The notes under the pieces are model-generated. The model was not told the origin of the DNA and made no database searches. It was given only the letters and a program-made list of their open reading frames with translations. Shown here piece after piece: positions 9,042 through 17,751 of a DNA stretch of 37,039 bases. A program made the position numbers and the translations under genes. The stretch is from Candidatus Woesearchaeota archaeon (lineage in GTDB: Archaea; Nanobdellota; Nanobdellia; SCGC-AAA011-G17; JAGVZF01): the NCBI GenBank assembly GCA_016185565.1, contig JACPNH010000026.1, positions 1-37,039 on the forward strand, written 5' to 3'. How positions within the stretch are numbered: position 1 is the stretch's first letter; every line of letters begins with the position of its first letter.

Positions 9042-9965
9042 ATGAAAGGTTACATAAAAAAGTGTCCCGAATGTGGCAGCATCAATCTACTTCTTAATAA
9101 AGAGAAGGGTGAAGTTATTTGCAAGGACTGTGGATTAGTAGTAGAAGAAAAAATGATTGACTTCAGCCATGAATGGCGTGAATTCGATCATGAGCAGAGT
9201 GCTAAAAGAAGACGTGCAGGAGCTCCTATGAGCTATACTCGGTATGATCGCGGTCTTGGAACTTCTGTAGGACAAAAGGCTGATGTCTATCAGCTCGATA
9301 CCAAAGAACGTTCAAAATTCTTCAGGTTAAGAAAATGGCAGTACAGAATATCAACAGCAATTGAAAGAAATCTTAAACTTGCTTTAGCTGAATTAAAAAG
9401 AGTAAGCTCTTATTTAAAACTTCCAAAAAGTGTTGAAGAAGAATCAGCTAGAATTTACACAATGGCTGTTCAAAGAGGTTTAGTTCGTGGAAGATCTATG
9501 GAAAGCGTAGTAGCAGGCGCCTTATATGCTGCCTGTAGAAGACATGAAGTTCCTAGAACTTTAGATGAATTAAGCGAGGCTTCTGGCATTGACAAAAAAG
9601 AAATAGGCCGTACATATAGATTTATCACAAGAGAACTAGGAATCAGAATACTCCCAAGTAACCCAGTAGACTATATCCCAAGATTTGCTTCAGCATTAAA
9701 ATTAAGTCCTGAAACTCAGAGCAAAGCCGTCGAGATTCTTGAACAAGCCCAAGAAGCAGAATTAACTTCAGGAAGAGGTCCTACAGGAATTGCAGCCGCT
9801 TCTTTATATGTAGCAGCCCTTGCAAATAACGAAAAGAGAACCCAAAGAGAAGTAGCAGATGTTGCAGGTGTAACAGAAGTCACTATAAGGAACAGATATA
9901 AAGAACTTTTAAAGGAATTAAAGCTTAAAGAGCAAATAAAAAAGAAAAACAAGAAGGAAATTTAA
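9042..9965 (+). CDS. tfb: Transcription initiation factor IIB (TFB)
   Basis: Zn ribbon CPECGS..CKDCGLV, two cyclin repeats; ATG at 9042 preceded by ggggggc is a better start than 8988. Confidence 0.97.
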   Translation: MKGYIKKCPECGSINLLLNKEKGEVICKDCGLVVEEKMIDFSHEWREFDHEQSAKRRRAGAPMSYTRYDRGLGTSVGQKADVYQLDTKERSKFFRLRKWQYRISTAIERNLKLALAELKRVSSYLKLPKSVEEESARIYTMAVQRGLVRGRSMESVVAGALYAACRRHEVPRTLDELSEASGIDKKEIGRTYRFITRELGIRILPSNPVDYIPRFASALKLSPETQSKAVEILEQAQEAELTSGRGPTGIAAASLYVAALANNEKRTQREVADVAGVTEVTIRNRYKELLKELKLKEQIKKKNKKEI

Positions 9966-10023
9966 AATATTTTTTATTTTTTGTTTAGAAACATTTTTAT
10001 ATCAGTGTAATCTAGTTTTAGTC

Positions 10024-10341
10024 ATGGAGAGAGAGGATGACGTATTAAGACAAATAGCCCATAACAATATTGCATTGCAAAGAAGTTCTTTGCATTTAAT
10101 AGAAAAGATTTCTGATTTAACTAAAAGAATAGACAAATTAGTTTCTTTGTTTGAAGAAGCTTCTAAGCATATTGAAGACGTAGAGGAACAAGAAGATAAA
10201 ATAAAATCATTAACAGAGAAGCTAGAACTATTGCTAGAGCAAAATAAGGAAATAGCCCATGGCTTATTATTACTTGACAAGTATATTCGTGGTAAAAGTG
10301 AATTTGAAAACATAAATCCAAAACCTTTAAGGTCTCTTTGA
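10024..10341 (+). CDS. Hypothetical coiled-coil protein
   Basis: 105-aa ORF with heptad-like pattern; TATA ~26 nt upstream; abuts next gene. Confidence 0.7.
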   Translation: MEREDDVLRQIAHNNIALQRSSLHLIEKISDLTKRIDKLVSLFEEASKHIEDVEEQEDKIKSLTEKLELLLEQNKEIAHGLLLLDKYIRGKSEFENINPKPLRSL

Positions 10342-10342
10342 T

Positions 10343-11269
10343 ATGGATGATGAAATCTTATTTCTATATGATGAACTGGCAAGTGAACGTGAAAAATTAA
10401 TAAAAGAATTAATTCATGAGCTTAACAAGAAACCATTTAAGCACTTTAAAGAAGCAAGATTTCTGAAAAATTATATAACGGCCTTAGTCTTGGCTTCAAA
10501 AAAACAATCTTTTACTTTTAAACATATTCCAATCTCTGAAATAGAACAACCAATTCAACAAAAAACATCTATACAGCCCAGATTACAGTCCAGATTAGAA
10601 ATTCCTAAAAAAGAGTTTAAACCTATGCAAAAACCTATGCAAATTGCCCACAAAAAACCAATCTCTGTACCAGTCTCTGTAGCAAAATACTCTAAAATTG
10701 ATCTCCCAGAGCCACCCAAACCCAGCTTTTATCAAGAGACTATTATTAGACAATCGCCCAATGCCATAATTGAGAATTATATTTATAAAGTTCCACAAGA
10801 ATCTCTAGATCCTTCAAGCACAAAAGTACTGGAAACGCTTGAAACAAGAATAGACACTCAAGAAAAATTAAAAAACTTTGAAAACATATTTAAAAAGACC
10901 GTCTCGACATTAAATATAAAAGATAAACAAGTAGCCAAAGAAAAAATAAAGGAATTTCTCTACAATAATCTCCTAGGATTCGGGAAGATTAACATTTTAT
11001 TAAGAGATCCAAATGTTAAAGAAATACACTGCAATGGTCTCAATATACCATTAACAATAATCCATTCCCAATATGGAGGTATTAAAACTGATTTGGTATT
11101 GACAGATCATTTTGAATTAAATCGTTTAATAACAAATATAGCAAAAATGGCAGGTTTCCTTATTGATGAAAACAACCCTATTGCTGAAGGAACTTTAAGT
11201 TCTGGAGAGCATTTTAAATTAACCCTCGGCACCCACATATCGAATGCCAGTTTCTCTATCCATAGATAA
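10343..11269 (+). CDS. Stand-alone N-terminal domain of a type II/IV secretion (GspE/FlaI-like) ATPase, lacking the ATPase domain
   Basis: 'LLGFGKINILLRDPNVKEIHCNG...ISNASFSIHR*' aligns to the N2 domain of the 33860-35356 ATPase and stops before the Walker A region. Confidence 0.75.
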   Translation: MDDEILFLYDELASEREKLIKELIHELNKKPFKHFKEARFLKNYITALVLASKKQSFTFKHIPISEIEQPIQQKTSIQPRLQSRLEIPKKEFKPMQKPMQIAHKKPISVPVSVAKYSKIDLPEPPKPSFYQETIIRQSPNAIIENYIYKVPQESLDPSSTKVLETLETRIDTQEKLKNFENIFKKTVSTLNIKDKQVAKEKIKEFLYNNLLGFGKINILLRDPNVKEIHCNGLNIPLTIIHSQYGGIKTDLVLTDHFELNRLITNIAKMAGFLIDENNPIAEGTLSSGEHFKLTLGTHISNASFSIHR

Positions 11270-11422
11270 TTTTTAACATTTTGTAAAAATTGAAGGTAAA
11301 ATGTTTTAACATTCTAAAAATTTTGATAATTTTTAACATAATAGAAAAATTTAAGACCAAATTTATTAATATATTGTAAATTCTGTGATAAAGTTTAAAT
11401 ACCAAATTGAGTTTTTATCTCC

Positions 11423-11965
11423 ATGCTTAGCGCATTTTTAAAAAGATTATTGTTCACAAGGCAATTCTTCATAATAAACGGAAAAGTAGAAGTTCTTAAT
11501 GTTCAATTAGTTATGCTGCCTCCTGATGTTATTTTTGAGATTCAAAACCTCGATGAAAAAAAGAGCTATGATATAGGAAAGAAGATTGCCCATGATAACA
11601 TGAGATTATTTGCTAAAAAACTAGGCACTTCCAGCGAAGGCATTTTAAAAGACATACAAGACATTTATGAGACATTTGGCTTGGGGGCCATGCAAATTGC
11701 TGATCTTGACCAAAGCAAAAAAAGAGCTATAATAAGAATTAAAGACAGTCCTACAGCGAATTTATATCTTGAAAAAAACAAGAAAAAAAGTTCTAAAGCA
11801 ATATGTATCTTTATTTCAGCGTTCTTAGCTGGAACATTTTCCTTTCTGTTCAATACAAGTGTCGACTCTGTAGAAAAAAACTGCTTGGCTCAAGGAAAAG
11901 ACTATTGCGAGTTTATTATTCAGTCAAAACAGTCAAAAAAAATTGAAAAAATTAAAAAAGCTTAA
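11423..11965 (+). CDS. V4R (4-vinyl reductase-like) small-molecule-binding domain protein
   Basis: C-term 'NCLAQGKDYCEFII' Cys motif and overall V4R-like layout. Confidence 0.7.
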   Translation: MLSAFLKRLLFTRQFFIINGKVEVLNVQLVMLPPDVIFEIQNLDEKKSYDIGKKIAHDNMRLFAKKLGTSSEGILKDIQDIYETFGLGAMQIADLDQSKKRAIIRIKDSPTANLYLEKNKKKSSKAICIFISAFLAGTFSFLFNTSVDSVEKNCLAQGKDYCEFIIQSKQSKKIEKIKKA

Positions 11966-13334
11966 ATATAAGAACCAACTTAAATCAATGGTGAAAAAAT
12001 CTAGAAAGATCTCAAATAAAAAGACAAAGCACATCTATGTAGGGGTGGGTTCTAGTAAAAACAAAGATGGTTATCAGGCAGCATTAGAGGCTACAAAACA
12101 AGCTTTAACGGAATGTAAAACAACTAAACCTACTTTTTCTTTTGTATTTGTAGATTCAAGATATGATGGCTATAAGGTATTAAATGGGATAAACAAAGTT
12201 CTAGGCAACAACAGCTGGGTTGGATGTAGTACTGATAGGCAGCTTAATAATAAAATTGTTTACACAGATGATCCAGTTATAACTGTGGTTTGTATTAATA
12301 CAAATTTCATGTATTTCGGGATGGGGGCAGTAGAAAATTACAGAAAGGATTCTTTTAACAAAGGTATAAAAGCAGTTAAGGAAGCCATATCTAAAGTAAG
12401 GGTAGATCAATACATTTCTCCTTACATTCAATTTAGAAGGGCACAAATAAAAGATTATAGCGATATTGTAAAAACACCACCATATTTTATACTAACTTTT
12501 ATGTCTGGAACTTACTTTGATGATAAGAAGCAAGTAGTAATGGGCAAAGAAACGGAATTTATTGAGGGTGTGTTAAGTGTTACTGGCGCCAATATCCCAG
12601 TATTTGGCTCGGTAAGTAATAGTGATTTTGGAAGGTTTATGAAAGATGCTGTTGCAAAAAATTGGCAATATGCAAACGGGAAAATGATTAAGGATGGTGG
12701 TATAGTTGTTTTTGTAGTTTCTAGTCTATACTTCTCTCACGCGCTAGAACATGGTTATAGAGAAACCGATGTTGTTGCTATGATTACAAAAGTCGATCCT
12801 TCAGGGCATATAGTCCAAGAGATTAATGGAAAACCATCAGTAGACGAATATTGCAGATTAGTTGGTATAAATAAAGTAGATTTCTTAAAAGATCCATATA
12901 AGTATACACTCTCAAAATCATTGGCCGTTATAGACTCTGGAGGCCAAAATTATATCAAGGCTATGGGCACTACACCAGATGGAAAGTATCTATTTTCACA
13001 GGCAAAGTTACCACCAAAGGTAGCAGTTACACTAGTTAATTATGATAAGGGCCAAGTCATAGATGCAGCAGTAGACGCCATCAACAATGCGAATAAAGCA
13101 GTAGGAAAAAAGGACGTAGCGTTTGTATGGATTTCTAGTTGTAGTGCCAGAAGAGCTATGTTGGGTGAAGACACTAAGGAAGAAGCTAAAGCAATATTAA
13201 AGAACTTCAAAAATATTCCATTCTTCGGATTTTACACATTTGGCGAAATTGGTAGTAATAAAGCTAGAACTTGCCAACTTAACGAACAAACAATTACTTT
13301 ATTAACAGTTTATGATAAATTGCTAACAGAGTAA
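11943..13334 (+). CDS. FIST-domain sensory protein (FIST_N + FIST_C); real start may be 11988
   Basis: 'HIYVGVGSSKNKDGYQAALEATKQAL...WVGCSTD', C-term 'FFGFYTFGEIG' typical of FIST_C. Confidence 0.82.
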   Translation: MKKLKKLKYKNQLKSMVKKSRKISNKKTKHIYVGVGSSKNKDGYQAALEATKQALTECKTTKPTFSFVFVDSRYDGYKVLNGINKVLGNNSWVGCSTDRQLNNKIVYTDDPVITVVCINTNFMYFGMGAVENYRKDSFNKGIKAVKEAISKVRVDQYISPYIQFRRAQIKDYSDIVKTPPYFILTFMSGTYFDDKKQVVMGKETEFIEGVLSVTGANIPVFGSVSNSDFGRFMKDAVAKNWQYANGKMIKDGGIVVFVVSSLYFSHALEHGYRETDVVAMITKVDPSGHIVQEINGKPSVDEYCRLVGINKVDFLKDPYKYTLSKSLAVIDSGGQNYIKAMGTTPDGKYLFSQAKLPPKVAVTLVNYDKGQVIDAAVDAINNANKAVGKKDVAFVWISSCSARRAMLGEDTKEEAKAILKNFKNIPFFGFYTFGEIGSNKARTCQLNEQTITLLTVYDKLLTE

Positions 13335-13368
13335 GTTTTTTAAATTCTCTTTTCTGATAGGTTATAAA

Positions 13369-14502
13369 ATGGAATTAAAGGACTTTAAAGTTAAATTTGG
13401 CAATATAGCAGTAGCAGTAGCTAATAAAGAACTTGACTATATGGAAAAAAAAGAAAGACAAGAATTAATGAATTCATTATTTTCAGCATACATAAATGAT
13501 ACATATGAGAAATCTACTTTCTTTAGAAACTATCTAAAAAAGAAAAAAATTGACCCAAAAAGAATATCAAAGCCAGAAGACTTAAAAGACATATTCCTAG
13601 GAAAGAATACCCTGGCTGTTATAAGTGCTGATGATTTATTACCTGATGGATATATACAAAGTTTTGATAATGGACTAGAAAATAAATCTTATCAGTTACG
13701 TATAGGAAAAACATTTTCTAGTTCTGGATCTACTGGGAGAGTAGCAGAAGTTTATTACACTAAAGAAGATTGGGATAACTCTATGGCTGTAATAATAAGA
13801 TGCATGCATCATATTCCATTAAAAGAATGGAGCCGAATTTTTAATGGATTCCATCAAGGGCATGTAGCAGGGAAAGTTTTTGAGGATGCTTTCAACAGAG
13901 CAGGAGCTTTAGTAAAAAATAGACATTTTACTAGTAAAGAAGACACTGATTCTATAAAACAAATTATTCTAAACAAATCAAATGCTCTTGCGTTACCAGC
14001 TGATACAGGCAAGGTAAGTAAAGGTGGTGACTTAAAAACACTGCTGTCTGTGGATAACGAAAATATAATCGGCAAACAAATAAAAGTAATAATCACAACT
14101 GGGGGCCCAAGACCCAGCTACTTAATTGATCAGGTTCATAAAAGAAATGAATTAGCAAGAGTTGATTTTAAAACTAAATTTGTTGATTTTGCAGGTTGTG
14201 CGGAAGTCCTGCCAACTGTTGCTGAATGTGAATACAATAATGGATTGCATTTAATTCCAGGAATCACTTACACTGAAGTTATAAATCCAAAAACCATGAA
14301 ACATGTTAAAAACAATGAACGCGGCTTATTAATTTATACCGGTTTTAAATATGGCAGTAGATTTATTAGGTATATCGTGGGTGATGAAGCTACTTATGTC
14401 GAAGAGCCTTGTAGATGTGGTAGAACCACCCCCAAAATAAAGGATATCCAAAGAGTAATTGACATTCAAAGATTTGAAGAAGGCTGTGGAGTCTGGAAGT
14501 GA
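13369..14502 (+). CDS. LuxE-like acyl-protein synthetase / adenylate-forming enzyme
   Basis: 'FSSSGSTGRVAEVYYTKEDWDNSM' nucleotide-binding loop, 'FVDFAGCAEVLPTVAECEYNNGLHLIPGITYTEV', C-term 'CRCGRTTPKIKDIQR'. Confidence 0.75.
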   Translation: MELKDFKVKFGNIAVAVANKELDYMEKKERQELMNSLFSAYINDTYEKSTFFRNYLKKKKIDPKRISKPEDLKDIFLGKNTLAVISADDLLPDGYIQSFDNGLENKSYQLRIGKTFSSSGSTGRVAEVYYTKEDWDNSMAVIIRCMHHIPLKEWSRIFNGFHQGHVAGKVFEDAFNRAGALVKNRHFTSKEDTDSIKQIILNKSNALALPADTGKVSKGGDLKTLLSVDNENIIGKQIKVIITTGGPRPSYLIDQVHKRNELARVDFKTKFVDFAGCAEVLPTVAECEYNNGLHLIPGITYTEVINPKTMKHVKNNERGLLIYTGFKYGSRFIRYIVGDEATYVEEPCRCGRTTPKIKDIQRVIDIQRFEEGCGVWK

Positions 14503-15923
14503 AAGAATATAGTGTCAAAAATCTAATTTTAGGTGAATTCAAAGATAGTTATAGTAAAGAAAGAATTTTTGTAGAAGATATTTTAGGCAAGAAAAGCATC
14601 ATCTCAATGCCTAATTCTATAGAAGCAGATTTAGCAGATGCTTTTTTAGCTACAAAACAAGCAGAAAACAAATTTAATGAATTACCGATAAAAGAATTAA
14701 TAAACATCATCAAAAAAGTAGGAAAAAATTATTTGAATGATGAAGAAAAAATCAAGCTGATTTCTTTAACCACCGGAAGTCCTATAAGCTATGTAAAATC
14801 TTCTCTTAATTCAATTAAAGAGTGGATGATTAATATAGATAAATTTATAGAAACTGTTTTTGGGTCTATAGACAATTTAGAAAATGGACTTCCAGTTAAA
14901 ATTGAAAATAAAGAAATAAGCAAAATCTTTTATAAACCTGGCGGTATTATTTCAATAGTTTTAGCTGGAGATGAGGTAGCTTTATCAACCTATGTAATAA
15001 CACAATCACTTCTATCAAGAAATCCAACCGTAGTTAAGCCTAGCACTATCGAGTTAATTTCTTGCAATGAATTAATACAAGAATTTGCAAAAAATGGATT
15101 AAAGGATTTTATACAATTAGTATGTTGGAATGCCCAATTAAGACCGGAATTAATAAAAGAATTAATAAAAAACGGAAAGCAAGTTGTTTTATTTGGAAAT
15201 GATAACACTGTAAACAATTTCATTTACGAAAAAGATGCAAATGGGGCTGTAATAAATGATTTTTCCCAAAGTAGAAAAATAATAAAATTCACTAGTGGTA
15301 GGAGCGCAGCCATAGTAATGGAAGACTGTGATTTAAAATTAGCAGTCGATGAAATTTTATATGGAGCTACAATGAACCGTGGCATTGAATGTATAAACAC
15401 AAAAAAAGTCTATCTCCATGAAAAAATTTACGAAGAGTTTATAAAATTATTAAAACTAAATGCGAAAAATTTAAAGCTTGGAAAACCACTCGACAATAAA
15501 ACTGCTATAAGTCATATTGACAAAAACAATTTAAAAAAAATAAAATCTCTTTGTAATGAAGCTCAAGTTATTTTTAGTAGTTTTAATAAAGATTTTATGG
15601 GTTTGTTGGCTATAGAAGATAATTCCAATAATTCCAGATTTGTAAAAGAAGAAATTCCTGGCCCCGTAATTGCAATAATAAAAATAAGCAGCATAGATGA
15701 TGCAATAAAAAAAGCAAATCTAGCCTTAAATAATACTAGCTTTGCTACCACCACATCACTTTTCACAAAAAACAATAACTACATTAAAAAATCGGCAATA
15801 AATCTAAAAACTTATAAATTAAACATAAATAAATCAAGCACTTTCATGGATTTTTTTGTAATGCACGATGGCAAATATTTAGTCAAGGAATTGCTAGATG
15901 AAAAGGTTTTAAGCAATTATTGA
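14499..15923 (+). CDS. Aldehyde-dehydrogenase-superfamily acyl reductase (LuxC/CoA-acylating ALDH-like)
   Basis: 'YKPGGIISIVLAGDEVALSTYVITQSLLSRNPTVVKPS', 'SGRSAAIVMEDCDLKLAVDEILYGATMNRGIECINTKKVYLH' with catalytic-Cys region; GTG start overlaps previous stop. Confidence 0.78.
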   Translation: MKEYSVKNLILGEFKDSYSKERIFVEDILGKKSIISMPNSIEADLADAFLATKQAENKFNELPIKELINIIKKVGKNYLNDEEKIKLISLTTGSPISYVKSSLNSIKEWMINIDKFIETVFGSIDNLENGLPVKIENKEISKIFYKPGGIISIVLAGDEVALSTYVITQSLLSRNPTVVKPSTIELISCNELIQEFAKNGLKDFIQLVCWNAQLRPELIKELIKNGKQVVLFGNDNTVNNFIYEKDANGAVINDFSQSRKIIKFTSGRSAAIVMEDCDLKLAVDEILYGATMNRGIECINTKKVYLHEKIYEEFIKLLKLNAKNLKLGKPLDNKTAISHIDKNNLKKIKSLCNEAQVIFSSFNKDFMGLLAIEDNSNNSRFVKEEIPGPVIAIIKISSIDDAIKKANLALNNTSFATTTSLFTKNNNYIKKSAINLKTYKLNINKSSTFMDFFVMHDGKYLVKELLDEKVLSNY

Positions 15924-15971
15924 ATAGATAGAATAGATAGATTTATATACCACTTTTAAGTAAATAAAAAT

Positions 15972-17750
15972 ATGAAGCAGTTTAAACGGCCTTATAAGCT
16001 TTATAATATACTAAAAAGAAAATCGCGTGAAGAAGCGCATGATTTAGTAGTTTTTGGAGCCGGGGCTCTTGGAAATGTAATAGCGAGGTACCAATTTCTT
16101 ACTGGTAAAAGTATTGGGTTGTATAGTAGAAGAAGTTGGGCAGATGCTGTCGGAGAAAAAGGTGTTGAATTTGTAAGGGGGGGTTCTAGCGGTGAAATTT
16201 TAGAAAGAGATAGGCTAAGGCAGAGTGAAAGATTTACGTTTTATAGTGATGATACTCAAGACCAATTAAGAAATAGAGGTTTAAAACCAAATGGGCTTGT
16301 CGTTCTTGCATCAAAAACTCCAAACTTAGAAGAAATTTTACAGGCTGCCGAAGCAGTAATAGATCCAAAACGTAATCAATATATTTTGATGATCCAGAAT
16401 GGTATATGCCCCGAAGTTGGAGTTGAAGAAATTTTAAAAAGGAAATATGACGATCCAAGAAGAAAAAATAATGGGGTTAGCGATAGATTAGTTGGTGGAG
16501 TTGTCATGGCTAGAATGGCAATCAGCGACTATAAAAATCCCACTATAAATTATGGAATAGCAGAAATAACGCTTGGGTCTTGGAATAACTTTGAGTCAAA
16601 AAAAGACAGCATGATAGAAATAAATGACTCCTTATCAAGATCTCTAATAGGTGTGGCAACAGTTGGGATAGCCACCGATCAAATGTCTTACAGAAAAGTA
16701 AGAATGGAGAAAGCCGCAAAAAATGGAGCTAATTCTGTGAGTGCATTATTCAATGCCAAGGTCGGAGAGATTTTGGATAATCCTGTTCTGAATCAAACAA
16801 TGAGACATAAACTGGAAGAGGCAGTAGCTGTTGCTAGAGCCTTAGACATCCCAATAGATTCCGACGAGCTTATGAAGAGCACAAGGTTAGATTATGATAA
16901 AAAAGTAAGAAGCCATTTTGCATCGATGGCACAGGACTTGCAACTCGCTGCTAGAACTCCTGGAAGAATGTTAGTGACCGAGATAGATCATTTAGATCTG
17001 GCTTTTTACAGAATGGGTAGCCCTCATGGTGTTTCTACTCCCATGTACCTCTTTTATGGCGGTTTAATGGAAGATTTTACATGTGCTTATAATACGTTAA
17101 AAGCTGTTGACTCTAGAAACGGCAGTAATAAAGCTAAAGAATTTGCTAATGAATTTTTAAGAACAAACAGATCCTTAGCAGGTTTAGAAGGAACTTCTTC
17201 AAGAATAAGCCCAGAATCACTTGCAGATAAAGTTTATGAGAGTCTGCAAGAATTAAAGTCTATACATCTTAAAGATTGTAAAAAAGATGTTGGTTATCGA
17301 TACACTTTAGAGCCCAGAGTTGAAAAGCCGACATTACATATTTTAGTAGTAGACGATGAAAAAGATAATGCTAACATAACAGCCGAAAGAGTAAAAGAAA
17401 GGTTAAGCAAGAAAACCGAAATAACCGAAAGATATAAAGTAGAAGTTTTGACTGCTTACAGTGCTTTGCAGGCTGTTGAAGTCAGCGCCGGGAAGAATAA
17501 CATCGGTATTGTTGTTGCAGATGTCGTTATGCCAGAACAAAGAGGTTATGAGATGGCTGAAAGATTTCCTATAACAACTCAGTTTATATACTATTCAGGT
17601 CAAGCTTCATTAGATGATAAAATGAAAATCAGAAGGAGACCAGGATCTCCTGAGATATTAATGAAACCCTTTGAATATGGAATAGAAGATCTTATAGATG
17701 CTATCACATTCAGAATTGAAAAATATGAGCAGCAAACAACTATGTTTTAA
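15972..17750 (+). CDS. Ketopantoate-reductase-like (PanE/ApbA) NADP-binding enzyme fused to a C-terminal response-regulator REC domain
   Basis: N-term 'LVVFGAGALGNVIARYQFLTGKSIGLYSRR'; C-term 'LHILVVDDEKDN...IVVADVVMPEQRGYEMAE...YYSGQAS...LMKPFEYG' with the acidic pair, phospho-Asp, Ser and Lys of REC. Confidence 0.85.
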   Translation: MKQFKRPYKLYNILKRKSREEAHDLVVFGAGALGNVIARYQFLTGKSIGLYSRRSWADAVGEKGVEFVRGGSSGEILERDRLRQSERFTFYSDDTQDQLRNRGLKPNGLVVLASKTPNLEEILQAAEAVIDPKRNQYILMIQNGICPEVGVEEILKRKYDDPRRKNNGVSDRLVGGVVMARMAISDYKNPTINYGIAEITLGSWNNFESKKDSMIEINDSLSRSLIGVATVGIATDQMSYRKVRMEKAAKNGANSVSALFNAKVGEILDNPVLNQTMRHKLEEAVAVARALDIPIDSDELMKSTRLDYDKKVRSHFASMAQDLQLAARTPGRMLVTEIDHLDLAFYRMGSPHGVSTPMYLFYGGLMEDFTCAYNTLKAVDSRNGSNKAKEFANEFLRTNRSLAGLEGTSSRISPESLADKVYESLQELKSIHLKDCKKDVGYRYTLEPRVEKPTLHILVVDDEKDNANITAERVKERLSKKTEITERYKVEVLTAYSALQAVEVSAGKNNIGIVVADVVMPEQRGYEMAERFPITTQFIYYSGQASLDDKMKIRRRPGSPEILMKPFEYGIEDLIDAITFRIEKYEQQTTMF

Positions 17751-17751
17751 A

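Noticed and set aside
11270-11400. Repeated taatttttaacat motifs between the ATPase N-domain gene and V4R gene (possible CRISPR or array)
   Set aside because: Only two or three imperfect AT-rich copies without regular spacers; no CRISPR array seen anywhere in the window.
11270-11422. Frameshifted remainder of the missing secretion-ATPase motor domain
   Set aside because: The intergenic sequence is AT-rich and non-coding in all frames I checked; no Walker A or B motif present.
13369-15923. Bioluminescence (lux) operon
   Set aside because: LuxE- and LuxC-like folds are present but there is no luxA/luxB luciferase; these families are used more broadly.
15922-15939. gaatagata x2 tandem repeat
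   Set aside because: Very short repeat in an AT-rich promoter region; likely chance.
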